The notes under the pieces were generated by a model, which saw only the letters and a program-made list of their open reading frames with translations, was not told the origin of the DNA and ran no database searches. This document shows positions 40,988 through 49,726 of a stretch of 64,000 nucleotides of DNA, in pieces. The position numbers and the translations under genes were made by a program. Position 1 is the stretch's first letter. Each line of letters starts with the position of its first letter. The DNA is from Streptomyces sp. NRRL F-5123 (GTDB taxonomy: Bacteria; Actinomycetota; Actinomycetes; Streptomycetales; Streptomycetaceae), in assembly GCF_000721495.1 (NCBI RefSeq), contig NZ_JOHY01000027.1, positions 18,677 through 82,676 on the forward strand, read 5' to 3'.

Positions 40988-41158
40988 CTCGGAGGGAACG
41001 GGGCGGCGAGCCGGGCTGCGCGCCGCGGGCACCGCGGGGGCGGCCTCGGAGGGAACGGGGCGGCGAGCCGGGCTGCGCGCCGCGGGCACCGCGGGGGCGG
41101 CCTCGGAGGGAACGGGACGGCGAGCCGGGCTGCGCGCCGCGGGCACCGCGGGGGCGGG
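40988..41158. repeat. Three tandem 57-bp GC-rich repeats
   Basis: Units begin at 40988, 41045 and 41102 with a 57-bp period and very few differences (for example GGGACGG against GGGGCGG in the third). They fill the gap between the DUF2264 stop (41224) and the heparinase start (40958). Because 57 is divisible by 3, all frames read through as 19-residue repeats, but nothing shows they are translated. Each unit contains GCGCGCCGCGGGC, able to form stems. Confidence 0.85.
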
Positions 41159-41223
41159 CTCCCTCGTGGCTCTGCGCAGCCGGAGCCGCAGCCCGGAACC
41201 GGGTCCGGCCGGAGGCGGCAGCC

Positions 41224-43203
41224 CTACGGCGCCGACAGCGTCAGCTCCGTCCGTACCCCGTCCGGCCACACCACGGTGACCTCGTGCGCCCCCTCCCCCG
41301 CGTCCCGTACGCGCACGGCGGGCTCGGCCGCTTCCCCGGCGCCCCGGTCGAGGCGTACGGAGGCGGCGAGCACCTCGCCGAGCGGCAGCGGCCCCTCGGT
41401 GGCCAGCCACGGGGTCGCCGTCCACGCGGCCAGCGGGCTCGTGCCGGCCTCGGCCGTGACGCCCGCGAGGGAGAAGCCGCGCAGTCCGGTCAGCCGGCTG
41501 CGCACCCGCGAGCCGGTCACCGATGCGCGGGCCCCGGCCCCGTCCGGCTGCGGGGCGGGCTCCGTGTCGGCGGGGACGGGCCAGCCGCCCAGCCGGACCG
41601 CCCGCCAGGACGGCTCCGGGCCGTCCGGGGCGTCGACCCGCACCAGCCGGACCTCGGTGCCGGCGCGCAGCACGGACGCGACGGTGACGAGCGGACCGGG
41701 GACGTACGGGCCCGTGCGGCCCGATCCGTGGTCGGGCGTGGTGTCCTGGCCGGTGTCGACCCAGCGGACCGGGCCGCGGGAGGCGCCCACCAGGACGTCC
41801 CCGGGGAGGAGTTCGGCGCCGAGGGTGGTGAAGCCGCTCCGGTGGGTGGCCCGGCCCGCCCCGTCCAGGAGGACGACGCTGTTGTCGAGCGGGTCGGCGG
41901 TCGTGGGGCCGGTCAGCGGGGGCAGGGTGGCGGTGGAGTAGCCGAGGCGGGCGTAGAGCGGGCTGTCGCCGGAGGTGTCGCCGGGGCGGGCGTGGTCGGT
42001 GCCGTGGTTGACGGCGACGGCGATGCCGTCGGACCGCCGGGCGGAGACGAGCCAGCCGGGGGCGGTCACCGCACGGGCCACGTCGCCCCGCTCGACGGGC
42101 AGCGGCTCCTCGGTGGCCGTCCACACCGGGTGGTCCGCGGGGAGCATCAGGCCGAGCATGCCCTTGGCGGCCCAGTACGGGGAGCCGGGGCCCGAGTACG
42201 CCTGCCGGATCGGCGGCCACGCCCCGAACCAGCCCAGCCGCAGCAGCCCGTCGGGGGCGAAGGACCCGGCGTCGTGAAAGTGTCGGAGCATGCCGCTGGC
42301 CGCCCGCCGCACCAGGCCCGGCCCGAGGTCGCCGGTCCCGGTGAGGGCGGCCGTCCACAGCGGGGCCGCGGCGGCGAAGCGGTAGGTGAGGCTGCGGCCC
42401 TGGAGCAGCGGCGAGCCGTCGGCGCCGAGCAGGCACACCGCGTCGTCCAGGTACGCGCCGAGGTCGCCGGCCCACCGGCGGCGCAGGGCGGGCGGGCAGA
42501 GCGTCCCGGTCACGTCGAAGACGTGCGTCCACAGCAGCGGGTAGAGATGCAGGGCCCAGCCGGTGTAGTGGTCGTAGGCCCGCTCCTGGCCGTCGCTGAG
42601 CCAGCCGCCGGGCCGGCGCAGCGAGGCGTGGACGGCGAGGTCCTCCTCGATGTCGGCGGCGCTCCACGAACCGCCCGCCTCGCGCAGGAAGGACTCCACC
42701 ACGATCCGGAACCACACCCAGTTGATCGGCGGGTAGGGCTGCCCGACGACGGCGCCGAGCCAGTCGGCGGCGCGCTCGCGTACGCCGTCGTCGAGCCGGT
42801 CCCACAGCCAGGGGCGGGTGATCTGGAGGATCAAGGCGATCGACGCCGCCTCCACCTTGGCCTGGTCCAGCTCGTCCGGGCGCGGCCAGGCCTCCGGCGA
42901 GTACGGGTCGGTGCCGGCGGCGAGGCCTTCGGCGTAGCGCTCCAGGAGCCCCGCCGGGTCGGTGCCGTCTTCGCCGGCGACGCGGAATCCGGCGAGCAGG
43001 AAGGTGCGGGCGAAGCCTTCGAGCCCGTCCGAGCGGCGGCCGTTGCGGCTGGCCGGGCCGGGCAGGTCGATGTACGCGCCCTTCGGGGAGCGGTGGGGTG
43101 CGACAGCGGCCAGGCAGGCGTCGGCCGACGCGGTCCAGTGGGCGCGGGTCCAGCCGGTGAAGGGGGACCGGCTGCGGTCTTCCGGCGGCAGGGCGGCCGT
43201 CAT
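41224..43203 (-). CDS. DUF2264 family protein (GH154-type)
   Basis: A 659-residue protein. The N-terminal alpha/alpha barrel (about 1-370; GFARTFLLAGFRVAGE, INWVWFRIVVESFLREAGGS, DGWERAYDHY-type region, YRFAAAAPLW, WAAKGMLGLMLPADHP) is the DUF2264 domain; a beta-sandwich follows. Some family members have been assigned to GH154 and cleave glucuronic acid-containing oligosaccharides. No signal peptide, so cytoplasmic. The ATG at 43203 has GGAG 6 bases upstream. Together with the heparinase-like enzyme it points to uronate-containing oligosaccharides. An operator-like palindrome lies upstream (43280-43314). Confidence 0.85.
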   Translation of the reverse strand: MTAALPPEDRSRSPFTGWTRAHWTASADACLAAVAPHRSPKGAYIDLPGPASRNGRRSDGLEGFARTFLLAGFRVAGEDGTDPAGLLERYAEGLAAGTDPYSPEAWPRPDELDQAKVEAASIALILQITRPWLWDRLDDGVRERAADWLGAVVGQPYPPINWVWFRIVVESFLREAGGSWSAADIEEDLAVHASLRRPGGWLSDGQERAYDHYTGWALHLYPLLWTHVFDVTGTLCPPALRRRWAGDLGAYLDDAVCLLGADGSPLLQGRSLTYRFAAAAPLWTAALTGTGDLGPGLVRRAASGMLRHFHDAGSFAPDGLLRLGWFGAWPPIRQAYSGPGSPYWAAKGMLGLMLPADHPVWTATEEPLPVERGDVARAVTAPGWLVSARRSDGIAVAVNHGTDHARPGDTSGDSPLYARLGYSTATLPPLTGPTTADPLDNSVVLLDGAGRATHRSGFTTLGAELLPGDVLVGASRGPVRWVDTGQDTTPDHGSGRTGPYVPGPLVTVASVLRAGTEVRLVRVDAPDGPEPSWRAVRLGGWPVPADTEPAPQPDGAGARASVTGSRVRSRLTGLRGFSLAGVTAEAGTSPLAAWTATPWLATEGPLPLGEVLAASVRLDRGAGEAAEPAVRVRDAGEGAHEVTVVWPDGVRTELTLSAP

Positions 43204-43279
43204 GGCGGACTCCGTACGGGGCGGGCTCGGGAGGGGTGCGCCCACCCAAGCCGCCGGTACGGCGTCGCGTCAACGACCG

Positions 43280-43314
43280 CGAACGTATACGCACTCGTTC
43301 GTTCACCAACGAAC
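43280..43314. promoter_or_regulatory. Nested palindromes GTTCGTT-cacc-AACGAAC and CGAACG...CGTTCG
   Basis: A perfect 7-bp inverted repeat (43297-43314) overlaps a second pair, CGAACG (43280-43285) with CGTTCG (43296-43301). They lie 77-111 bp upstream of the DUF2264 start. The motif GAACG-T also occurs in front of the dehydrogenase operon, so this is a good candidate operator for the hybrid regulator at 43364. Confidence 0.55.
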
Positions 43315-43363
43315 ACGTGCGGTCCGAGGGGACCGCGCGATCGTCGGGACGTGCCGGGGCACG

Positions 43364-44515
43364 TCACGCGTACGGCGCCGTGTCCCCCGTGGGGGCCGAC
43401 CAGATCTGCGCCGCGGAATTCACCGAGGAGTTGCGGATGACCAGTTCGGGCAGGATCAGGACGCGCTGCGGCGGGCGGCGCCTGCCCTCGATGAGGCGGG
43501 CGACCATCATCTCCACCGCGACCCGGCCGACCCGGGATTTCGACGGGCGGATCGCGGTCATGGCCGGCTCGGCGAGCTGCGCGACCTCGTCGTCGTAGCT
43601 GACCATGGCGATGTCGCCGGGGATCGGCACCCCCTGCTCGGCGAGGTACTGCGCGATCGAGATCGCGTCGGGGTCGCTGTGCACGATCAGCGCGGTGGTG
43701 CGGAGCCGACGGCAGCGTTCGAGGATGCCGGCGATGATCTCGCGGTGCCCGGGGACGTCGAGTGCGACGCTCTCGCGCACCACGAACTCCGCGGGCAGGC
43801 CCAGGGCCGCGCAAGCCCGCCGCCATCCGACGTCCAGATGCGCGGACGTCGGACTGCCCTTGGACAGCACCAGGCCCATCCGCTGGTGGCCGTGCTCGTA
43901 CAGGTGCCGTACCGCGGTCTCCAGGCCGAGGGCGTGGTCGCTGCGCACCCACTCCAACTGGCGCGGGGTGGGTGTCCAGTCCGGGGTCTGCCGCTCGACG
44001 AGGATCGTCGGGACGGGGAGGTTCCCGATCCAGTCGATCATCTCGCCGGCCCCGTCCCCCTCCAGGTTCGGGGCGAGCAGCAGGCCCTGCACCTGCTGGG
44101 CGGCGATCAGCCGGGATATCTGGCGGCGGTCCTCGGCCTGGTCGTAGCTGGAGCCGCGCAGCTGGATCTGCACGCCCAGGGCGGCGGCCGAGGCCCGGGC
44201 GCCCGCGACGATCGGCGGCCAGTAGAAGTCCAGCGAGGGCACCACCATGCCGATCGTGAACGCGACCGCCGGCCCGCGCGGGCGCCGCGACGGCACGGCG
44301 GTGGCGGACGGCTCCAGTTCGGTCGGCAGCGTCGCGCCGCCGTGCACCCGGGTGAGCAGCCCGCGGGAGGCGAGCGCGGCGATGTCGCGCCGGGCGGTCA
44401 GCTCGCTGACGCCGAGCAGCCTGGCCAGATCGCGCACCCGGACGGCGCCGTGCCTGCGTAGTTCGTCCATCACCCGCTCGCGCCGCTGCAGCGCGAAGAG
44501 CCGGTCGTCGCCCAT
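43364..44515 (-). CDS. DeoR-type HTH fused to LacI-type sugar-sensing domain
   Basis: A 383-residue regulator. Residues 1-60 are a DeoR/GlpR winged helix (RRERVMDELRRHGAVRVRDL, GVSELTARRDIAALA). Residues about 85-375 are a periplasmic-binding-protein-like domain as in LacI (IGMVVPSLDFYWPPIVAGAR, LLLAPNLEGD, VRSDHALGLETAVRHLYEHG, LIVHSDPDAISIAQYL, DIAMVSYDDEVAQLAEPAMT). The DeoR HTH with LacI sensor is a known but less common architecture. It sits between the catabolic genes (minus) and the transporter operon (plus) and probably represses both until a sugar appears. Confidence 0.9.
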   Translation of the reverse strand: MGDDRLFALQRRERVMDELRRHGAVRVRDLARLLGVSELTARRDIAALASRGLLTRVHGGATLPTELEPSATAVPSRRPRGPAVAFTIGMVVPSLDFYWPPIVAGARASAAALGVQIQLRGSSYDQAEDRRQISRLIAAQQVQGLLLAPNLEGDGAGEMIDWIGNLPVPTILVERQTPDWTPTPRQLEWVRSDHALGLETAVRHLYEHGHQRMGLVLSKGSPTSAHLDVGWRRACAALGLPAEFVVRESVALDVPGHREIIAGILERCRRLRTTALIVHSDPDAISIAQYLAEQGVPIPGDIAMVSYDDEVAQLAEPAMTAIRPSKSRVGRVAVEMMVARLIEGRRRPPQRVLILPELVIRNSSVNSAAQIWSAPTGDTAPYA

Positions 44516-44543
44516 CGAGGCGCCTCTCCATGTGATTGTTTCT

Positions 44544-44623
44544 GAACGTTTAACGACGTATTTGTTCGGACTCTGGTGAACACCGATCGAACCCCACTAT
44601 CCCTGTTCCCACGTATTTGGAAC
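44544..44623. promoter_or_regulatory. Divergent operator/promoter region of the transporter operon
   Basis: An AT-rich island contains GAACGTTTAACG (44544-44555, with CGTT-t-AACG symmetry), two copies of ACGTATTTG 55 bp apart (44556-44564, 44611-44619), and GTTCC-N9-GGAAC (44605-44623). The GAACG words resemble those upstream of DUF2264. It lies between the regulator (start 44515) and the dehydrogenase (start 44682). Confidence 0.5.
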
Positions 44624-44681
44624 GGAACTCATCGGAAACACCGGTGCAGCAGCCGCTCCGAGGAAAAGGATCCGACGACCC

Positions 44682-45701
44682 ATGCAGACCAGGCCGCACG
44701 CGTTGGTCGCGATGAGCCGCTCGAGCTTCGACGCGCACTTCGACCGGAGCCGGCTCGAACGGCTCGCCTCGCTGGTGACGCTGGGCGACCCGGTGTGGAC
44801 CGACGACCTCGACAGCAGCGCGGCGAGGGCCCGCCTCGCCGACGCCGAGGTGCTGCTCACCTCGTGGGGCGCCCCTGAGCTGACACCCGCCCGCCTGGCC
44901 GCGGCGCCGCGGCTGCGGGCCTTGTTGCACTGCGCGGGCAGCGTACGCGGTCTGGTCGGCGACGTGGTCTGGCAGCGCGGCATCCGCGTCACCAGCGCGG
45001 CCGACGCCAACGCCGTACCCGTCGCCGAATACACCCTGGCCGCCATCATCTTCGCGGGGAAGAAGGCGCCCTTCCTGGCAGTCGACGAGCAGCGCGCGTA
45101 CGGCGGCTGGGGCAGCGTGACCGGCTACGGCGACCTGTCGAACTTCGGCCGCACGGTCGGTGTCGTCGGCTTCTCCCGGATCGGGCGCAAGGTCGTGGAC
45201 CTGCTGGGACTGCTGGACGGGACGACCTGCCTGGTCGCCGACCCGCACGCCGACCCCGCCGAGGTCGCGGCGGCCGGCGCCGCCCTGGTGCCGCTGGACG
45301 AACTGCTGCCCAGGGCCGACGTCCTGACCCTGCACGCCCCGGAACTGGCCGAGACCCGGCATCTGATCGGGGCCGCGGAGCTGCGCCGGCTGCCGGACCA
45401 CGCCACCGTGATCAACACCGCGCGAGGCAGTCTCGTCGACGCCGCCGCGCTGGCCGCGGAGTGCGCGAGCGGCCGGCTGTTCGCGATCCTCGACGTCACC
45501 GATCCTGAACCGTTGCCGACCGACTCTCCGCTGCGGGGACTGGCACACGTTATGGTGACGCCCCATATCGCCGGCTCCCTGGGCAGCGAGATCGGTCGGC
45601 TCACCGACCACACCCTCGACGAGCTGGCCCGCTGGACGACCGACCAGCCACTGAGAGCCGAGATCACCGCCGAGCACTGGGCACTGGGCCGCAGCGCCTG
45701 A
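44682..45701 (+). CDS. D-isomer-specific 2-hydroxyacid dehydrogenase family protein
   Basis: A 339-residue NAD(P)-dependent dehydrogenase: N-terminal catalytic half (LLHCAGSVRGLVGD), nucleotide-binding GVVGFSRIGRKVVDLLGL (GxGxxG variant GFSRIG), the arginine loop VINTARGSLVDAAAL, and the catalytic His in VMVTPHIAGSLGSE. It reduces or oxidises a 2-keto/2-hydroxy acid, which fits uronate or deoxy-keto acid metabolism after a lyase reaction. It has AGGAAAAGGA upstream and is the first gene of the transporter operon. Confidence 0.88.
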   Translation: MQTRPHALVAMSRSSFDAHFDRSRLERLASLVTLGDPVWTDDLDSSAARARLADAEVLLTSWGAPELTPARLAAAPRLRALLHCAGSVRGLVGDVVWQRGIRVTSAADANAVPVAEYTLAAIIFAGKKAPFLAVDEQRAYGGWGSVTGYGDLSNFGRTVGVVGFSRIGRKVVDLLGLLDGTTCLVADPHADPAEVAAAGAALVPLDELLPRADVLTLHAPELAETRHLIGAAELRRLPDHATVINTARGSLVDAAALAAECASGRLFAILDVTDPEPLPTDSPLRGLAHVMVTPHIAGSLGSEIGRLTDHTLDELARWTTDQPLRAEITAEHWALGRSA

Positions 45702-45774
45702 CCCGCTGTTCGCGCAATCACCCGCACCTGTCGACCTGCCCTTCGGAAATCCTCAGCGCTAGGAGCCACATCCC

Positions 45775-47040
45775 ATGAGAACGACAACCGCGAGAGTCCT
45801 GCCCGTCGCACTGGCCGCGCTGCTCTTCGGCGCCGCGGCCTGCGGCGGCGGCGGTTCCGGCAAGTCGGCGGACGGCAGGACCACCATCAAGATCTCGGTG
45901 TGGAACTACGCGACCACCCCCGAGTTCAAGGTGCTGATCGACGGCTTCGAGGCGAAGTACCCGAAGATCCATGTCGAGCCGGTCGACATCCCCGCCGGGG
46001 AGGACTACGCGCAAAAGCTCACCACGATGCTCGCGGGCGGTGACAAGACCGACGTGCTGACGATGAAGAACGTCACGGACTACTCCCGCTACGCCAGCCG
46101 CGGCCAGCTCCGCCCGCTCACGGACTACGTGACCGAGCTGCCGGACAAGGCGTCCTACTCCGGCCTGGAGGACTTCGACCTCAAGGGCAAGTACTACGCG
46201 GTGCCCTACCGCCAGGACTTCTGGGTGCTGTACTACAACAAGGCCCTGGTCGGCAACGCCGACCTCTCGCACCTGACGTGGGACCAGTTCGACACCCTCT
46301 CCAAGCAGCTCACCAAGGGGTCGGGCGCCTCCAAGGTCTACGGCACGTACCTGCACACCTGGCGCTCGGTGGTCCAGGCCATCTCCTCCGCCCAGACCGG
46401 CGGCGACCTCCTGGGCGGCGACTACAGCTGGATGAAGGACCAGTACAACGTGGCCCTGGACATCCAGAAGGCCGGTGCCACCGTGCCGTTCGCGACCGCG
46501 TCCAGCCAGAAGATCGGCTACGACGCCCAGTTCACGACCGGCAAGGCGGCCATGGTGCCCATGGGCACCTGGTGGGGCGCCGCACTGCTGGCGGAGAAGG
46601 CGCAGGGCAAGAACCCCGTCGACTGGGCGATGGCCCCGATGCCGCAGATAGCCGCCGACGGCAAGACGACCACCTTCGGCTCCCCGACGGCTTTCGCCGT
46701 CAACAAGCGGGCCGGCAACGCGGACGCCGCCACGAAGTTCGTCGAGTGGGCTTCCGGGCCGGAGGGTGCCGCGGCCTTGGCGAAGATCGGCATCGTTCCC
46801 TCGTACCACGACGACTCGGTCATGAACACGTTCTTCGGCGTCACCGGCATGCCGACCGACGCCCTGTCCAAGCAGGCCATGCAGCCCAGCAAGGTGCAGC
46901 TGGAGATGCCGGTCAGCGACAAGTCCTCGGACATCGACCAGATCCTCACCGAGGAGCACCAGCTGGTGATGACCGGCGAGAAGTCCGTCGACGACGGCAT
47001 CAAGGAGATGGACAACCGCGTGAAGACCGAAGTCCAGTGA
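45775..47040 (+). CDS. Family-1 sugar ABC transporter substrate-binding lipoprotein
   Basis: A 421-residue solute-binding protein with a lipobox (LLFGAAACGGGG; Cys about 23). Family-1 features: ISVWNYATTPEFKVLIDGFE, TTMLAGGDKTDVLTMKNVTD, YYAVPYRQDFWVLYYNKALV, GKAAMVPMGTWWGA and FVEWASGPEGAAALAKIGIV. It should deliver oligosaccharides to the two permeases that follow with 4-bp overlaps. No ATPase is encoded in the operon; a general MsiK-type ATPase elsewhere probably energises it, as is common in streptomycetes. Confidence 0.92.
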   Translation: MRTTTARVLPVALAALLFGAAACGGGGSGKSADGRTTIKISVWNYATTPEFKVLIDGFEAKYPKIHVEPVDIPAGEDYAQKLTTMLAGGDKTDVLTMKNVTDYSRYASRGQLRPLTDYVTELPDKASYSGLEDFDLKGKYYAVPYRQDFWVLYYNKALVGNADLSHLTWDQFDTLSKQLTKGSGASKVYGTYLHTWRSVVQAISSAQTGGDLLGGDYSWMKDQYNVALDIQKAGATVPFATASSQKIGYDAQFTTGKAAMVPMGTWWGAALLAEKAQGKNPVDWAMAPMPQIAADGKTTTFGSPTAFAVNKRAGNADAATKFVEWASGPEGAAALAKIGIVPSYHDDSVMNTFFGVTGMPTDALSKQAMQPSKVQLEMPVSDKSSDIDQILTEEHQLVMTGEKSVDDGIKEMDNRVKTEVQ

Positions 47041-47957
47041 CGACGGTCCCCTCCTCTGCGGCGTCGGCGCCGGTCACCCGTGACCGGCGCCGACGCCGAC
47101 GCAACGTCCTGGTCGGCTGGAGCTTCATCCTCCCGAACTTCCTGGGCTTCGCCGCCCTGACGCTCGTCCCGATGGCGGGCGCCTTCGCCGTCGCCTTCAC
47201 CGACTGGGACGCGTACTCCTCGCCGAAGTGGATCGGACTGGCCAACTTCCGCCGGATGTGGCACGACCAGAACTTCTGGACCGCCGTGCACAACACCTGC
47301 TGGTACGCGGCCGGACACATACCGCTCACCCTGGCGGCCTCGCTGGGCCTGGCCGTGCTGCTCAACCAGAAGCTCCGCGGGGTCGGCATCCTGCGCACCG
47401 CGTTCTTCTTCCCCTACGTCACCTCGCTCGTCGCGGTGGCGGTGGTGTGGAACATGCTGCTCAGCCCCGACATCGGCCCGGTGAACCAGCTGCTGCGGCA
47501 CCTGGGCTGGTCCCACCCGCCGGGGTGGACCGCCTCCACCGACTGGTCGCTGCCCGCGCTGATCCTCACCAGCGTGTGGCGCGACATGGGCTATTACATG
47601 GTGCTCTTCCTGGCCGGCCTGCAGACCATCCCCACCGAGCTGTACGAGGCGGCCCGGACGGACGGCGCCGGCCCGTGGGCGCGGTTCCGGCACGTGACGC
47701 TGCCGGGGCTGCGGCCCACCACCTACTTCGTGACCATCATGCTCACCATCTCCAGCTTCAAGGTCTTCGACCTCGTGCAGGTGATGACCGAGGGCGGTCC
47801 CGGCCGCTCCACCCTGGTGCTCTCCCAGCTGGTCTTCCGCGAGGGCATCACGCAGGGCCGGTTCGGCTACTCCTCGGCGATCTCACTGGCGCTGTTCGTG
47901 ATCGTGCTGGTCGTCACGCTCGTCCAGTTCCAGTTCCAGCGCAGGAGCGAACGATGA
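47037..47957 (+). CDS. Sugar ABC transporter permease (MalF-like)
   Basis: A 306-residue permease with six predicted helices; first helix VGWSFILPNFLGFAALTLVP. EAA loop: YEAARTDGAGPWARFRHVTL. GTG at 47037 overlaps the SBP stop as GTGA, and its own stop overlaps the next ATG. Typical MalF partner in a CUT1 sugar importer. Confidence 0.93.
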   Translation: MTTVPSSAASAPVTRDRRRRRRNVLVGWSFILPNFLGFAALTLVPMAGAFAVAFTDWDAYSSPKWIGLANFRRMWHDQNFWTAVHNTCWYAAGHIPLTLAASLGLAVLLNQKLRGVGILRTAFFFPYVTSLVAVAVVWNMLLSPDIGPVNQLLRHLGWSHPPGWTASTDWSLPALILTSVWRDMGYYMVLFLAGLQTIPTELYEAARTDGAGPWARFRHVTLPGLRPTTYFVTIMLTISSFKVFDLVQVMTEGGPGRSTLVLSQLVFREGITQGRFGYSSAISLALFVIVLVVTLVQFQFQRRSER

Positions 47958-48856
47958 ACACCACCGTGCTGCGCAAGAGCCGCCCTCCTGCCGCGCCCGC
48001 ACCCACCCCGTACGCCGCCGCGGCCCGGCGCCAGGCGGTGCGCACCGCCGGTCAGGCAGTGATGTACGTGTTCCTGGTCGTACTCGCCGTGGCGATCCTG
48101 CTGCCCTTCGGGTGGATGGCGATCTCCTCGGTGAAGGCCGACCGGGACGTCTTCACGGTGCCGATCCAGTGGATCCCCAAGAGCTACCACTGGCAGAACT
48201 TCACCGACATCTGGAAACAGATACCGCTCGCCACCTACCTGGAGAACTCGCTGGTGCTCAGCGTGGCGATCACCTTCCTCCAGGTGCTCACCGGCAGCTT
48301 CGCCGCCTACGGCTTCGCGAAGATCCGCTTCCCCGGCCGCGACGCGCTGTTCATGGGCTACGTCGCCACCATCGCGGTGCCCTGGCAGGCGTACATGGTG
48401 CCGCAGTACATCATCATGCAGAAGCTCGGCCTGGTGAACACCCGCTGGTCGCTGATCCTCATCCAGGCGTTCGGGGCCTTCGGGGTCTTCCTGATGCGGC
48501 AGTTCTACCTCACCATCCCGGACGAGATCAGCGAGGCCGCACGGCTGGACGGCCTGAGCGAGTACGGCATCTGGGCCCGGATCATGCTGCCGCTGTCCAA
48601 ACCCGCACTGGCCAGCCTGGCCCTGCTGACCTTCGTCACCACGTGGAACGACTACATGGGCCCGTTCATCTACCTGACGGACAACAACCTGTGGACCGTG
48701 CAGCTCGGCCTGCGGCAGTTCATCGGCCAGTACGACGCCCAGTACGCCATGATCATGACGGGGTCGGTCATCTCGGTGGTCCCGATCCTGGTCATCTTCC
48801 TGCTCGGCCAGCGCTACTTCGTACGCGGCATCGCCACCACGGGGCTGAAGGGGTGA
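47954..48856 (+). CDS. Sugar ABC transporter permease (MalG-like)
   Basis: A 300-residue permease. First helix VFLVVLAVAILLPFGWMAIS, the LENSLVLSVAITFLQVLTGS region, and EAA loop SEAARLDGLSEYGIWARIML. The ATGA overlap with the upstream permease (47954-47957) implies coupled translation. Second channel subunit of the same importer. Confidence 0.93.
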   Translation: MNTTVLRKSRPPAAPAPTPYAAAARRQAVRTAGQAVMYVFLVVLAVAILLPFGWMAISSVKADRDVFTVPIQWIPKSYHWQNFTDIWKQIPLATYLENSLVLSVAITFLQVLTGSFAAYGFAKIRFPGRDALFMGYVATIAVPWQAYMVPQYIIMQKLGLVNTRWSLILIQAFGAFGVFLMRQFYLTIPDEISEAARLDGLSEYGIWARIMLPLSKPALASLALLTFVTTWNDYMGPFIYLTDNNLWTVQLGLRQFIGQYDAQYAMIMTGSVISVVPILVIFLLGQRYFVRGIATTGLKG

Positions 48857-48863
48857 ATCCAGC

Positions 48864-49556
48864 ATGACCGGACAAGCAGCGGCTCCGGCCGGCGCCAGGC
48901 GCCGCCTGCCGACCAACCTGTCCCACGGGTCGTGGGAACTCATCTGGTCCCACGTCCACCAGATCCTCGTCGTGAACGCCGGACTCGCGGCCGGCTGCCT
49001 GCCGCTGCTCGCGGCGCTCGCCGCCACGCGCGAACCCTGGCGCCATCCGGTGCCCTTCACCGTGCTGTGGCTGTGCGTCGGCCCGGCGCTCGCGGGGGCG
49101 TTCGGCTACCTCGAAAGAGCCGCGGACGACGAGGGGGGCTCGGCGCGGGCGGTCGAGTTCCCCCGCGCCTACCGCCGGCTCTTCCGCCGGGCCATGGCGT
49201 TGTGGGCGCCCTACGCCCTGCTGGCCGCGGTCAGCGGCACAGACGCGGTGCTGCTGCGGCACACCTCCGTGGGCCTGGCCGTCTGCCCGGCCCTGGCCCT
49301 CGTCGCGGTGGTCTCCGCGCTGTCCGGGGTGCACGCCATGGTGTCGGCCGCGACCGGGACGGACGACCGCCGGCTCACGCCCGCCGACTACCTGGCCGCG
49401 CCCTACGGCGTGCTGCGGCGCCCGCCGTCGGCGCTGCTGAACCTCGTCCTGCTGCTCGCCGCGGCCGCCCTCGTCGGCCGCTCCCCGCTGCTGGGGCTCA
49501 CCACCCTCCCCGGGTGCGCCCTCTACGTGGTCTGGCGCAACGCCCGCACGGCGTAG
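48864..49556 (+). CDS. DUF624 (YesL-like) membrane protein
   Basis: A 230-residue protein with four to five hydrophobic segments (ILVVNAGLAAGCLPLLAALA, VLWLCVGPALAGAFGYLE, ALVAVVSALSGVHAMVSAAT, LLNLVLLLAAAALVGRSPLL). DUF624/YesL proteins commonly accompany family-1 sugar transporters, including the Bacillus rhamnogalacturonan locus, but their role is not established. It starts 7 bp after the second permease stop and is the last gene before a strong terminator. Confidence 0.85.
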   Translation: MTGQAAAPAGARRRLPTNLSHGSWELIWSHVHQILVVNAGLAAGCLPLLAALAATREPWRHPVPFTVLWLCVGPALAGAFGYLERAADDEGGSARAVEFPRAYRRLFRRAMALWAPYALLAAVSGTDAVLLRHTSVGLAVCPALALVAVVSALSGVHAMVSAATGTDDRRLTPADYLAAPYGVLRRPPSALLNLVLLLAAAALVGRSPLLGLTTLPGCALYVVWRNARTA

Positions 49557-49568
49557 GGACACCCGAAC

Positions 49569-49602
49569 GGCCGCTGCCCCCGCGGTGACGGCGGCAGCGG
49601 CC
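49569..49602 (+). terminator. Hairpin ending the sugar transporter operon
   Basis: Arms GGCCGCTGCC and GGCAGCGGCC (10 bp, 14-base loop) begin 13 bp after the DUF624 stop. Confidence 0.65.
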
Positions 49603-49659
49603 TGGTTGCCGTCGTGGTACCGGCTGCGGGCGGGAACGGGCGGGCGGACGGCGAAGCCC

Positions 49660-49695
49660 CGGGCCCTGCGCACCCTTGCCGGATGCCAGGGCCCG
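49660..49695 (-). terminator. Hairpin ending the Opp-type operon
   Basis: Arms CGGGCCCTG (49660-49668) and CAGGGCCCG (49687-49695) lie 32 bp beyond the stop of the family-5 binding protein on the minus strand. Confidence 0.6.
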
Positions 49696-49726
49696 TGCTC
49701 CTCGCGCCACGTCGGTCACTGAGGCG

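Noticed and set aside
40988..41158. C-terminal extension of the DUF2264 protein made of 19-residue repeats
   Set aside because: The DUF2264 frame stops at 41224, before the repeats; the frame through them is Arg/Pro-rich shadow.
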